Assembly (NCBI GenBank): GCA_035266865.1 | Contig: DATFMR010000115.1 | Coordinates: 1-34,832 of the forward strand | Source of the DNA: JAKAGZ01 sp035266865 | GTDB lineage: Bacteria; Bacteroidota; Ignavibacteria; Ignavibacteriales; Ignavibacteriaceae | Direction: 5' to 3' | DNA: 34,832 bases | Shown here: piece by piece, positions 23,131 to 31,393 of the stretch | Layout: each line of letters begins with the position of its first letter | Numbering within the stretch: position 1 is the stretch's first letter | Position numbers and translations under genes: made by a program | Notes under the pieces: model-generated | The model's database searches: none | Told to the model about the DNA's origin: nothing | Seen by the model: the letters and a program-made list of their open reading frames with translations, nothing else

Positions 23131-24006
23131 TTATTCGGCTTTAAGTGCATTTGCACCTGAAACAATTTCAAGGATTTCCTTTGTAATTGCTGCCTGTCTT
23201 TCTTTATTAAACTTTATTTTCAAAGTTCTGATCATTTCTTTCGCATTTGTTGTTGCATTATCCATGGCAGTCATTTTTGCACCAAGTTCAGCAGCATTCG
23301 ATTCAAGTAATGCGCGCCAGATCTGTGCCCGTAATTGTTTTGGTAGCAAAAAATTAAATATTGACTGCTGATCAGGTTCAAAGATATAATCGCCTTTATT
23401 CTCATTTTCTTCAGATTCCGAATTTATAGGAACAGGAAGAAATTGCTCAATTACAATTTTTTGAGAAATAACCGATTTAAATTCATTAAAAATTAATATG
23501 ACTTTGTCATATTTTCCTTCAAGATATCCGGGTATCAATTCATTAGTAATTGCCTGCACCTGGTTATAATTCAATGAAGAAAAAAGCCCGATTCTTTTGC
23601 CGAATATTGTATAATTTCGCTTATTGAAAAAAGAAAAACCTATCTTTCCAATACAAAACAAATGTGCATTTATATTTTCAGGTTTAAGCTCTTTGTTAAT
23701 ATAACGAACAGTTTCCTTTATAATATTTGTATTGAATGCACCACAAAGACCTCTGTCTGCGCTAAATGTTACAACTGCAACATTTTCCACTTTGCGCGGA
23801 GTAATAAAAGGATTATTATTTATATCATTTTCTGTTACAAGATGCGAAAGCAAAACTGAAATCTTTTTAGCATAGGGGCGAGCATTGATAACATTTTCCT
23901 GAGCACGGCGCAGCTTTGCAGCAGCAACCATTTTCATAGCGTTGGTTATCTTCTGTATATTCTGAACACTTGAGATTCTCGTTTTTATATCACGTAAAGT
24001 AGCCAT
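23131..24006 (-). CDS. atpG: ATP synthase F1 gamma subunit
   Basis: A 291-residue central-stalk subunit. Both coiled-coil ends are clear: the N-terminal MATLRDIKTRISSVQNIQKI with TNAMKMVAAAKLRRAQ, and the C-terminal AAELGAKMTAMDNATTNAKE with LKIKFNKERQAAITKEILEI. The middle contains the Rossmann-like part with FSADRGLCGAFNTN. It follows atpA by 15 bases. It is the last ATP synthase gene here; atpD and atpC are absent, and ffh comes next. Confidence 0.97.
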   Translation of the reverse strand: MATLRDIKTRISSVQNIQKITNAMKMVAAAKLRRAQENVINARPYAKKISVLLSHLVTENDINNNPFITPRKVENVAVVTFSADRGLCGAFNTNIIKETVRYINKELKPENINAHLFCIGKIGFSFFNKRNYTIFGKRIGLFSSLNYNQVQAITNELIPGYLEGKYDKVILIFNEFKSVISQKIVIEQFLPVPINSESEENENKGDYIFEPDQQSIFNFLLPKQLRAQIWRALLESNAAELGAKMTAMDNATTNAKEMIRTLKIKFNKERQAAITKEILEIVSGANALKAE

Positions 24007-24021
24007 AGTGTAAAGATACCC

Positions 24022-25563
24022 TTACTTAAAAATTGTCAGAAATTCATCTGCAACTTTTCTAATGTCAGCAATAGTTGTGTCGCTTAATTGTTTTTCTTTT
24101 TTGATAGTTTCAAATATTTTATTGTTTTTTACTTCAATATATTCAAGCACTTCTTTTTCAAATCTTTTTACATCTGAAACCTGGATATTATCAAGATATC
24201 CGTTCGTACTTAAATAAATACTAACAACCTGCCTTTCAACCGGGACAGGTGAGTACTGACCCTGTTTTAATAATTCTACAAGACGCGCACCTTTTGCTAG
24301 TGTTTTCTGAGTTGAAACATCAAGATCAGAACCAAATTTTGCAAAAGCCTCAAGTTCCCTGTACTGAGCCAAGTCTAGTTTCAAACTTCCTGCAACTTTT
24401 TTCATAGCTTTAATCTGGGCATTACCACCCACACGAGATACTGATATACCAACGTTTATAGCCGGCCTTACACCCGCGTTAAACAGGTTTGATTCAAGAT
24501 AAATCTGACCATCAGTAATTGAGATTACGTTCGTAGGAATATATGCAGAAACATCTCCCTGCTGGGTCTCAATAATAGGCAAAGCTGTTAAACTTCCGCC
24601 ACCTAAATCATCATTAAGTTTTGATGCTCTTTCAAGCAATCTTGAGTGAAGATAAAAAACGTCACCAGGATAAGCTTCACGTCCCGGAGGTCTTCTCAAA
24701 AGAAGAGAAAGTTCACGATAGGCAACTGCTTGTTTTGAAAGATCATCATAAACTACAAGAGCGTGTTTGCCATTATCTCTGAAAAATTCTCCCAAAGTTG
24801 CGCCTGCATAAGGAGCAATAAACTGAAGCGGAGCCGGTTCATTTGCGGTTGCTGCAATAACAGTTGTGTAATCCATTGCACCGTGTTCGTGAAGTTTTGC
24901 AACAACCTGTGCAACTGTAGAGCTTTTCTGTCCAATAGCTACATAGATACAAAATACCGGATTTATGCCTAATTCTTTAGCTTCAGGCGTATGTGTATTT
25001 TTTTGATTTATTATAGCATCAACAGCAACAGCGGTTTTACCTGTTTGCCTGTCGCCGATAATCAATTCTCTCTGTCCACGACCAATTGGAATCATAGCAT
25101 CAATAGCTGAGATACCTGTCTGCAATGGTTCTTTAACCGGTTGTCTCTGAATTACACCCAGCGCCTTTCTTTCAATCGGCAAAAACTTTTCTGAATTAAT
25201 TGAACCTTTACCATCAACAGGAATACCAAGTGGAGTTATAACTCTGCCGAGCATCTCATTTCCAACAGGCATTGATGCAACCCTTTTGGTTCTCTTTACA
25301 GTATCGCCTTCTTTAATAAGAGTAGAATCTCCAAAAAGAACGCAACCGACACTGTCTTCATCAAGATTAAGAACCATTCCGAAAACATCGTTCGGAAATT
25401 CAACAAGCTCACTCATCATTACCTTTGACAAGCCATAAACTCTCGCGATACCATCACCAACCTGGAGAACGGTACCAACGTCGTAAATATCAGTTTCGCT
25501 TTCGTAGCCCGATAATTGTTTTCTTAGTATCGCGGAAATCTCATCCGGTCTTACTTCTGCCAT
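24022..25563 (-). CDS. atpA: ATP synthase F1 alpha subunit
   Basis: A 513-residue non-catalytic nucleotide-binding subunit of the F1 head. P-loop GDRQTGKTAVAVDAI begins at residue 170, with the Gln of the GDRQTGKT form that marks alpha subunits. VVYDDLSKQAVAYRELSLLL and the arginine-finger region INVGISVSRVGGNAQIKAM (about 366-384) are intact. Length matches E. coli AtpA exactly. AAGGGA precedes the ATG. It follows atpH by 24 bases. Confidence 0.99.
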   Translation of the reverse strand: MAEVRPDEISAILRKQLSGYESETDIYDVGTVLQVGDGIARVYGLSKVMMSELVEFPNDVFGMVLNLDEDSVGCVLFGDSTLIKEGDTVKRTKRVASMPVGNEMLGRVITPLGIPVDGKGSINSEKFLPIERKALGVIQRQPVKEPLQTGISAIDAMIPIGRGQRELIIGDRQTGKTAVAVDAIINQKNTHTPEAKELGINPVFCIYVAIGQKSSTVAQVVAKLHEHGAMDYTTVIAATANEPAPLQFIAPYAGATLGEFFRDNGKHALVVYDDLSKQAVAYRELSLLLRRPPGREAYPGDVFYLHSRLLERASKLNDDLGGGSLTALPIIETQQGDVSAYIPTNVISITDGQIYLESNLFNAGVRPAINVGISVSRVGGNAQIKAMKKVAGSLKLDLAQYRELEAFAKFGSDLDVSTQKTLAKGARLVELLKQGQYSPVPVERQVVSIYLSTNGYLDNIQVSDVKRFEKEVLEYIEVKNNKIFETIKKEKQLSDTTIADIRKVADEFLTIFK

Positions 25564-25587
25564 AATTATTCCCTTTAATTTCTTGTT

Positions 25588-26142
25588 TTAATTTAACGAA
25601 GCTCCGCCTTCCTGGAAGCGCTTCTTTAAAATTTCCAGTTGATGCTTTAGTGATGCATCATATACTGTATCACCGACCTTTGCAACAAATCCGCCAACTA
25701 CGTCTTGATCGATAATAAAATTAAGTCTTACTTTTTTGTTTAATATTTTTTCAAAGTTCTGTTTTAGTTTTTCTCTTTGATCTTTAGCCAGTTCTACAGC
25801 CGAACGTACATTAACATTTACAATTCCATTATGCTTGTCCATCAATTCCAGGAATTTTTGAACTATACTGGCAAGCAAATCTTCACGTCCTTTTTCAACA
25901 ATGAAATTGAGAAATTCCATTGTTTCTTTGCTAACCTTTGATTTAAATATTTCTTCAAGAATTGAAGATTTAACCCCGGGTTTTACAATAGGACTTGCTA
26001 AAGCTCTTGCAAGTTCTGAGTTTCCTTTTATCGCAGAATAAACCAAGTCCATATCCTTGGAAATCGTTTCAATATTTCGTTTCTCCAAAGAAGATTCCAA
26101 TAGAGAATTAGCATACCTTGTAGAAACTTTCGATTCAGTCAT
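25588..26142 (-). CDS. atpH: ATP synthase F1 delta subunit
   Basis: A 184-residue subunit that joins the F1 head to the b-subunit stalk. The N-terminal helical domain starts STRYANSLLESSLEKRNIE, and the C-terminal part has the family signature DQDVVGGFVAKVGDTVYDASLKHQLEIL (about 143-170; first Asp-Val-Val-Gly-Gly). It starts two bases after atpF and precedes atpA, the standard order. Confidence 0.96.
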   Translation of the reverse strand: MTESKVSTRYANSLLESSLEKRNIETISKDMDLVYSAIKGNSELARALASPIVKPGVKSSILEEIFKSKVSKETMEFLNFIVEKGREDLLASIVQKFLELMDKHNGIVNVNVRSAVELAKDQREKLKQNFEKILNKKVRLNFIIDQDVVGGFVAKVGDTVYDASLKHQLEILKKRFQEGGASLN

Positions 26143-26144
26143 AA

Positions 26145-26687
26145 TTAGTTTTTCGTGATTTCACTTATAAATTTATCTGCAATTTTTTTCTGAACATTAT
26201 CATTCAGATTTTCATTTAATATTTTGCCAGCAGCTTTAACTGCGATATCGGCAATTTGGCTTCTCAATTCCTCAAAAGCAGCTTCTTTCTTTCTATCAAT
26301 TTCTGCTGATGCATCATCAATAATTTTCTTTGCCTGCTCTTTGCTGTCCTGAAGCATTTGCTCTTTTAATTTTTCAGCATATTCCCTGCTCTGAGTAATA
26401 ATCTTTTTTGATTCTTCTTCAGCAGCAGTTAAACTTGCTTTATTTTCATCAAGTACTTTTCTTGCTTCTTCCTGTGCCCTGTCGGCTTTTTCCAAAGCTT
26501 CTTTAATGGCAGCTTCTCTCTGATCGAGTGCATTGAGAAAAGGTTTCCATCCGATAACTTTTAGAACAACAGCAAGAATAATAAAAGTAATAAACGTCCA
26601 GAAAATTAATCCCGGGTTTACATCTATTAAACTTCCACCTCCGCCTTCCGAAAACGCAAGAAAAGACAAACTTAAACCTGTTAGCAT
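26145..26687 (-). CDS. atpF: ATP synthase Fo b subunit
   Basis: A 180-residue peripheral stalk subunit. One membrane helix (about 26-46, LIFWTFITFIILAVVLKVIG) is followed by WKPFLNALDQREAAIKEALE and a long, charged coiled coil to the C-terminus, as expected. A weak AGGA lies ten bases before the ATG. A small hairpin occupies the gap between atpE and this gene. Only one b gene is present, so it is presumably a homodimeric stalk. Confidence 0.96.
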   Translation of the reverse strand: MLTGLSLSFLAFSEGGGGSLIDVNPGLIFWTFITFIILAVVLKVIGWKPFLNALDQREAAIKEALEKADRAQEEARKVLDENKASLTAAEEESKKIITQSREYAEKLKEQMLQDSKEQAKKIIDDASAEIDRKKEAAFEELRSQIADIAVKAAGKILNENLNDNVQKKIADKFISEITKN

Positions 26688-26718
26688 AAATTCAATTCCT
26701 GTTAAATTAAAAATTATG

Positions 26719-26736
26719 CAGGCTGTTTAGACCTGC
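26719..26736 (-). other. Small hairpin between atpE and atpF
   Basis: GCAGG and CCTGC pair around a nine-base loop in the 61-base gap. On the transcript an AT-rich stretch with TTTTT follows, so it could be a weak attenuator or a 3' barrier that stabilises the atpE part of the message. Not a strong terminator. Confidence 0.35.
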
Positions 26737-26748
26737 CAATTAAAAACT

Positions 26749-26970
26749 TTATGATTTTACTGCTAAAAGGATACAAATAACGAGTGCGAAGAATGCAATA
26801 CCTTCAATCAACGCAGCAGCAATAATCATTGCAGTTCTTATTGGAGCAGCAGCTTCAGGCTGTCTTCCCATTGCTTCCAAAGCTGAACCAGCAAGTTTAC
26901 CAATACCGATTCCAGCACCAATTACCGCAATTCCGGCACCTATACCAGCGCCTAACCAAGCTAAATCCAT
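26749..26970 (-). CDS. atpE: ATP synthase Fo c subunit
   Basis: A 73-residue hairpin of two membrane helices joined by the polar loop GRQPEA. The ion-carrying carboxylate is Glu56 in AALIEGIAFF. At the place where sodium-type rings carry Gln (Gln32 in Ilyobacter/Propionigenium) there is Ile23, and Gly follows Glu56 instead of Ser, so a proton-driven ring is predicted. The first helix has the repeated glycines GAGIGAGIAVIGAGIGIG typical of tight ring packing. AGGAG lies eight bases before the ATG, a good ribosome-binding site fitting the high copy number of this subunit. Confidence 0.98.
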   Translation of the reverse strand: MDLAWLGAGIGAGIAVIGAGIGIGKLAGSALEAMGRQPEAAAPIRTAMIIAAALIEGIAFFALVICILLAVKS

Positions 26971-27005
26971 TTTATGTTCTCCTGATTTTATTTTAATTAT
27001 TTAAA

Positions 27006-27848
27006 TTAATGTTCCTGATGAACTGCCATTCCTATAAATAGTGATGACAGCATTGTAAAAATATATGCCTGAATTAATGCAACCAGCAATTCAAGCAAAT
27101 AAATGAAAATTGCAAATCCAATAGAAACGGGTGCAACAAATGCTGTTTGCAAAATAAAGATCAATCCAAGTAACGAAAGAATTACTACGTGACCTGCAAT
27201 CATATTAGCAAAAAGACGAATGCACAATGCAAATGGTTTTGTGAATAAACCAAGAATCTCTACAAGAATTATTAAAGGTAGAATAGCAACAGGCATTCCC
27301 GTTGGCACCAAACCTTTAAAGTAATGAATAACTCCGTGACTCCTCATTCCTCCATATTGCGTCATAATAAAAGTAAGAACAGCAAGAGCTGCCGTAACTC
27401 CAATGTTGCTTGTTACTGTTGCAGAATACGGAAGCAAACCAAACAGGTTGCTTGTTAAAATAAAAAAGAATGTTGTAAGCAAGTATGGAAGATACCTTTC
27501 GTGTCCTTTCCCAATTGTCGGTCTTACGATTTCATCACGAACAAAAAGGATAACAATTTCAAGTAAATTTGAAAGTCCGTGTGGAATCAAAGATTTTTTA
27601 TATCTTCTTGAACCGATGTATAAAACCAGCATCAACAACAACGCAACAACCCACATAAAGAAAATGTGTTTTGTGATAGAAATATCTAAACCCAAGAGTT
27701 GCAAATGAGGTAAATGCAAGGTTCCGAAAGGTTCAAAATCAATTGTATTGGAATCCATTACGTGATGAAGAATCCATCCGCTATCAGATTTTCCAGCAGT
27801 TTGCTTGACTGTATCGGCTACTGCTTCCCCAACATTACTATAAAACAT
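27006..27848 (-). CDS. atpB: ATP synthase Fo a subunit
   Basis: A 280-residue integral membrane subunit forming the proton half-channels beside the c ring. The essential arginine is Arg211 in FALCIRLFANMIAGH. His220 takes the place of E. coli Glu219 and Glu253 (IYLLELLVALIQAYIF) takes the place of E. coli His245; this reciprocal swap is known in many species. Five or more membrane helices are visible. The N-terminus is a longer soluble extension of about 55 residues. It is separated by six bases from the AtpI-like gene upstream. Confidence 0.97.
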   Translation of the reverse strand: MFYSNVGEAVADTVKQTAGKSDSGWILHHVMDSNTIDFEPFGTLHLPHLQLLGLDISITKHIFFMWVVALLLMLVLYIGSRRYKKSLIPHGLSNLLEIVILFVRDEIVRPTIGKGHERYLPYLLTTFFFILTSNLFGLLPYSATVTSNIGVTAALAVLTFIMTQYGGMRSHGVIHYFKGLVPTGMPVAILPLIILVEILGLFTKPFALCIRLFANMIAGHVVILSLLGLIFILQTAFVAPVSIGFAIFIYLLELLVALIQAYIFTMLSSLFIGMAVHQEH

Positions 27849-27854
27849 AAATTG

Positions 27855-28232
27855 CTATAAATTATTATTCAAATTTAAGTATAAAATCTCACTAATTAAG
27901 TAAAAAACGTAAAAAAAGAGGATTGAAAATATAAAATTATTCCCGCTTAAATCCAAGAATTTCAAGCAAATAAATACAAGGACCAGCATCAAAAAAAGGC
28001 GTATTACCATACCTCCAAGAAATGCCATTATAAATACTTTTGCAGATTTACTTATACCGATTTTAATGGATAAAATACCAAACGAAAAATTTAATGTCGT
28101 TATTAGTCCAGCACTAAAGATTGAATAAAAATTATGATCTGAAATTTTTTCCAATTGCCAGCTAACTGCAAAAATCAGCAGTATAGCAAACACCGCAAAA
28201 AGTGCGTACTTAACTACATTTTTTCTTTTCAT
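27855..28232 (-). CDS. AtpI-like four-helix membrane protein
   Basis: A 125-residue protein with four predicted membrane helices (about 8-25, 36-55, 64-90 and 95-118). The GGMVIRLFLMLVLVF helix and the position directly before atpB fit the ATP synthase subunit I family, which helps ring assembly or ion supply in other bacteria. Sequence likeness is weak, so the call rests largely on place and topology. It overlaps the AtpZ gene upstream by four bases (ATGA), which implies coupled translation. Confidence 0.6.
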   Translation of the reverse strand: MKRKNVVKYALFAVFAILLIFAVSWQLEKISDHNFYSIFSAGLITTLNFSFGILSIKIGISKSAKVFIMAFLGGMVIRLFLMLVLVFICLKFLDLSGNNFIFSILFFYVFYLISEILYLNLNNNL

Positions 28233-28477
28233 TCTTTAGATTTTAATACTGTTTTAAGGAATGAATAAAGAGCAGCAAATATACCAAGGAAGGAAAAAGT
28301 TATAGTGAGCCAGGGATTTGTACTAAATTGCTTATCCAGCCAAATCCCTATAAATACCATAACAACTACTGTAACCGCAAGTTGTAAACCAAGACCAAGA
28401 TAATTTCCAATATCTCTCAATTTTTCAGATTGATCTGAATTGTTCTCACCTTTAAGGTTGAAGAACTTTTTAATCAT
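28229..28477 (-). CDS. atpZ: AtpZ/AtpI family two-helix membrane protein
   Basis: An 82-residue protein with two membrane helices: YLGLGLQLAVTVVVMVFIGI (about 26-45) and WLTITFSFLGIFAALYSF (about 56-73), connected by WLDKQFSTNP. This is the layout of the AtpZ / F0F1-ATPase accessory family (PF09527-type). Its start overlaps the bactofilin stop and its stop overlaps the AtpI-like start, both as ATGA. In other bacteria AtpZ with AtpI can form an ion channel or assist c-ring assembly; here this is inferred. Confidence 0.82.
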   Translation of the reverse strand: MIKKFFNLKGENNSDQSEKLRDIGNYLGLGLQLAVTVVVMVFIGIWLDKQFSTNPWLTITFSFLGIFAALYSFLKTVLKSKE

Positions 28478-28863
28478 TTCTCAGATGATTTTTGAGCAGC
28501 ACCCGCAGACTGAGAATTATCAAGATTCATTTTGCTTGTTCCTTCAAATTTAGCACCGGATGCAATTATCAAAATTTTTGTGATTATATCTCCTTTCAGA
28601 ACAGAATTTGCTTCAAGCACTAATTTTTCTTTTGCCTGAACTGTCCCTAAGATTTTTCCTCCAACCTCAATATTGTCTGCAATTACCTGCCCTTTAATCT
28701 GTCCATGATTTCCAATTGTTATATTGCCGTGAGCTTTTACGTCCCCTTCAATTATTCCATCTATGCGAACATTTCCATTACTAGATAGTGTTCCTTCAAT
28801 ACTTACCCCTGAGCTGATAATTGTAACTTCGTTGTTGTCCGGAGTTGTAATTTTATTTTTCAC
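28474..28863 (-). CDS. Bactofilin (polymer-forming cytoskeletal protein)
   Basis: A 129-residue protein with the bactofilin beta-helix core at about 12-105, seen as regular short strands: VTIISSGVSIEGTLSSNGNV, IDGIIEGDVKAHGNITIG, GQIKGQVIADNIEVGGKI, LGTVQAKEKLVLEANSVL. The short N-tail and the Ser/Ala/Gln-rich C-tail are likely disordered. Bactofilins polymerise without nucleotide and position cell-wall enzymes at membranes. The gene upstream encodes an M23 peptidase, a pairing known for cell-shape control in Helicobacter and stalked bacteria, and the gene downstream is atpZ. Confidence 0.93.
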   Translation of the reverse strand: MKNKITTPDNNEVTIISSGVSIEGTLSSNGNVRIDGIIEGDVKAHGNITIGNHGQIKGQVIADNIEVGGKILGTVQAKEKLVLEANSVLKGDIITKILIIASGAKFEGTSKMNLDNSQSAGAAQKSSEK

Positions 28864-28876
28864 TGAACCTTCTCCT

Positions 28877-29731
28877 TTAATAATTTATCAATACAGATTT
28901 GGGATCAATCGGATACCCGTTTTTCCAAATTTCAAAATGCAAGTGTGGACCAGTTGTAATCTCCCCTGTATTTCCGCTAAGTGCAATTAATTCTCCTTCG
29001 GTTACTATTTCTCTGGATTTTTTTAACAGCGCAGAACAATGTTTATAAACCATCACGTAGTCTCCGGGTAAATTGATTATTAACATATACCCATCTTTTA
29101 CCGTATAATCAGAAAATACAACATATCCGCTGCCAGATGCATATACAGGAGTACCTGTTTTTACAACATAATCTATGCCAATATGGCCTTTTCCCGGATT
29201 AAATTCCCTGCTGACAAATCCATTTACTGGCTTACTAAATAATTGACCTGTTTCTAATTTCACAGTTTTGGGTTCAAAAAAAAGTTTCTTAATTACTGCG
29301 AATATATTGCCTCCACCTTTAAGATCTGGTGAATTGTCATTAACATTTGTCGAATCCAGATTCCTTAAGGAATCTATTAAAGAAGAATCTCCAAGTGAAA
29401 TTGCATATCTTAGTTTTTCATTATCTGATTTGGTTTTTTCAAGCTCTCTTGCCAGAAATATCATTCGATCATTTAATTTATCTACAATTGCCAGGTCCTC
29501 TTTTGTCAAACTTCCGCCTTTAACATTCATCCACGTTCCAACTGGTGTATACGAAAAGATAAGATAACTCAAGAAGAAAATGATTATAGAATAGGCTATA
29601 ACAAAAATAAAAATTATTTTTACCGAAAATTTTTGAGATTTGGCTTTTACTCCGGAATAATCAGGTATAATTGCAAGGGAAAAACTTTTTAGGTTTTTTA
29701 ATTTTTCCCAATATTTTTTAACTCTGTGCAT
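28877..29731 (-). CDS. M23 family metallopeptidase with membrane anchor
   Basis: A 284-residue inner-membrane-anchored peptidase. Cytosolic basic head (1-36), one membrane helix (about 37-60), a short coiled stretch (about 76-112) and a C-terminal LytM/M23 domain (about 165-280). Zinc and catalytic residues are all present: His183 and Asp187 in GHIGIDY, His231 in VYKHCS, and His263 and His265 in GPHLHFEIW. It should therefore cut peptidoglycan cross-bridges, unlike degenerate LytM factors. Thirteen bases separate it from the bactofilin gene, suggesting that the filament guides this enzyme. Confidence 0.93.
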   Translation of the reverse strand: MHRVKKYWEKLKNLKSFSLAIIPDYSGVKAKSQKFSVKIIFIFVIAYSIIIFFLSYLIFSYTPVGTWMNVKGGSLTKEDLAIVDKLNDRMIFLARELEKTKSDNEKLRYAISLGDSSLIDSLRNLDSTNVNDNSPDLKGGGNIFAVIKKLFFEPKTVKLETGQLFSKPVNGFVSREFNPGKGHIGIDYVVKTGTPVYASGSGYVVFSDYTVKDGYMLIINLPGDYVMVYKHCSALLKKSREIVTEGELIALSGNTGEITTGPHLHFEIWKNGYPIDPKSVLINY

Positions 29732-29739
29732 AAATCTGG

Positions 29740-30375
29740 CTATTTATATTTTCCTAAAATTTCTTCAAATTTAAATTTCCCTTCACGCAAAAGAACTGGT
29801 CTGGAGTCATTTAGATCTATAAGAGTGGATGCTTTAATAAATGATTTCCTTTCAGTATAAAAAATAGCATCAATTAATGATGAAAATTCATCTTTGATTA
29901 ATGAAGGTTCCAGAAGTGGGTTTTCTCCTGCTTTATTTACACTTGTAGAAATGAGAGGCATTTGTAATTCAGCAAGGAGTTTTAAACAAAATCTACTATT
30001 AGGGATTCTGAATGCGGCAGTTTGTGTTCCTAATAGATTTTTTGCATTAGAATTTAATGGTAGTACTACAGAAACCGGGTTAGGCCAAATAGATAAAAGA
30101 AAGTCAATATGGGTTTCTGATTTAAGTTCAACATATCTAAGAAGATTTTCAATATTGTTAATTAAAAGTATATATTTTTTTCTGCTGCTCCTGCCTTTTA
30201 TATTATTTATTTTTTTTATTGCATCCTCATTAAATGGATTCCCTCCAAATCCATAAATTGTATCTGTCGGATAGACAAATACAGATCCTTCAAGATATAA
30301 TTTTTTAGCAAGCTGAATTGAATTATCAAAATTATTATCAACATTCAGATACTCACAATTTTTCACATTAAACAT
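29740..30375 (-). CDS. Threonylcarbamoyl-AMP synthase, TsaC/Sua5/YrdC family
   Basis: A 211-residue YrdC-domain protein that makes threonylcarbamoyl-AMP from threonine, bicarbonate and ATP for the t6A37 tRNA modification. Visible: FVYPTDTIYGFGGNPFNEDA (about 33-52), KGRSSRKKYILLI, IWPNPVSVVLPL and LISTSVNKAGENP. It lacks the extra C-terminal Sua5 domain, so it is the short form. The ATG at 30375 is preferred because GAGG lies nine bases upstream; an apparent longer TTG start at 30390 is itself part of that element. It overlaps the heptosyltransferase gene by eight bases. Confidence 0.9.
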   Translation of the reverse strand: MFNVKNCEYLNVDNNFDNSIQLAKKLYLEGSVFVYPTDTIYGFGGNPFNEDAIKKINNIKGRSSRKKYILLINNIENLLRYVELKSETHIDFLLSIWPNPVSVVLPLNSNAKNLLGTQTAAFRIPNSRFCLKLLAELQMPLISTSVNKAGENPLLEPSLIKDEFSSLIDAIFYTERKSFIKASTLIDLNDSRPVLLREGKFKFEEILGKYK

Positions 30376-31387
30376 TAAGTATATCCTCAATTTTCTTAAT
30401 TACTACCTCAGGTATTAATTTATAGGCACATTCAAATGTTTTTATGGGACATTTATTGTAACCATGAATACCACAAGGCTTACAGCTGAGATCATCAAAA
30501 CTAGCAATTTTACTTTTAAAATTATATGGAAAAAACCCAAAATCACTCACCGTTGAACAATAAATTGTAAGGACAGGAATATCTGCACACATTCCCATAT
30601 GCGTTGGTGCTGAGTCATTACAAATAAGTATTTCTGACTCTTTAAGTAATTCTATTGACTCAACAATTGAAAAATCTCCGGCGGCTGATGCAACCGATTT
30701 GCCAAATTTAGCCGCTAAATCTTCACACAATAATTTATCCTTTGTTCCACCTATTAAAAGTACAAAATAATTACGCGTAGATAGGTAATTAATAATATCT
30801 TCATAATATTTTGCCGGATATTTTTTGGTTTCCCAAACACTTCCAGGTGCTACCACAACCAATTTTGAATTTGCATTATAATTTACAAAATATTTTTTTA
30901 ATGGTTTTGTAAAATTAGAAGTTTGCTTAATTTTGGGAATGATCTTCCAGCTTTCATTATTATAAGTATAACCAATCAGGTCAAGATTTCTTTGAATTTC
31001 GTGCTTTGTAGAATCATACTTAACAAGAGAACCATATGCCTCCTTAAAGCTACTATTTGAAAAGCCTATGGAATCTTTTACACCGGAAAATTTTACTATT
31101 AGCGCAGTTCTGAATGACCTATGTGAAGCATAAATTTTTGAAAATTTACGCTTTCTTATCTCTAAAATAAATCTGATCAATTTATAGATAGATCTGTCAT
31201 CCCCTTTTTTATCAATTATAATAGTTTCATGAACAAATGGTGAGTTAATAAATATTTCATTTGTCTCTGGAATACATAAAACAGTAATGGCTATTCCTGA
31301 GTATTTTTCTTTCAACTTTTCAATCATCGGCAATGTAAGTATTGCGTCGCCAATAAATGCTGTTTGAATTACTAAAATATTTTTCAT
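30368..31387 (-). CDS. Glycosyltransferase family 9 heptosyltransferase
   Basis: A 339-residue GT-B enzyme of the WaaF/WaaC (RfaF) group, adding heptose or a related sugar to lipopolysaccharide core at the inner face of the inner membrane. The N-terminal IQTAFIGDAILTLPMIEKL (about 7-25) includes the family Asp14. The C-terminal domain has VVVAPGSVWETKKYP, FVLLIGGTKDK and the donor-binding ICNDSAPTHMGMCADIPVL segment. A Cys cluster (CKPCGIHGYNKCPIKTFEC) sits near the end, as in many members. I start it at the ATG (31387), not at the TTG just before. It lies six bases after the acyltransferase gene, fitting an LPS function. Confidence 0.9.
   Translation of the reverse strand: MKNILVIQTAFIGDAILTLPMIEKLKEKYSGIAITVLCIPETNEIFINSPFVHETIIIDKKGDDRSIYKLIRFILEIRKRKFSKIYASHRSFRTALIVKFSGVKDSIGFSNSSFKEAYGSLVKYDSTKHEIQRNLDLIGYTYNNESWKIIPKIKQTSNFTKPLKKYFVNYNANSKLVVVAPGSVWETKKYPAKYYEDIINYLSTRNYFVLLIGGTKDKLLCEDLAAKFGKSVASAAGDFSIVESIELLKESEILICNDSAPTHMGMCADIPVLTIYCSTVSDFGFFPYNFKSKIASFDDLSCKPCGIHGYNKCPIKTFECAYKLIPEVVIKKIEDILNV
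30385..30388 (-). promoter_or_regulatory. Shine-Dalgarno sequence that decides the TsaC start
   Basis: GAGG on the minus strand, nine bases before the ATG at 30375. A longer in-frame TTG start would place this ribosome-binding site inside the codons TTG AGG, which argues against it. Confidence 0.6.
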
Positions 31388-31393
31388 CAATAA

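Noticed and set aside
30376..30390. Five-codon extension of the TsaC gene from a TTG
   Set aside because: The TTG AGG codons contain the GAGG ribosome-binding site for the ATG at 30375.
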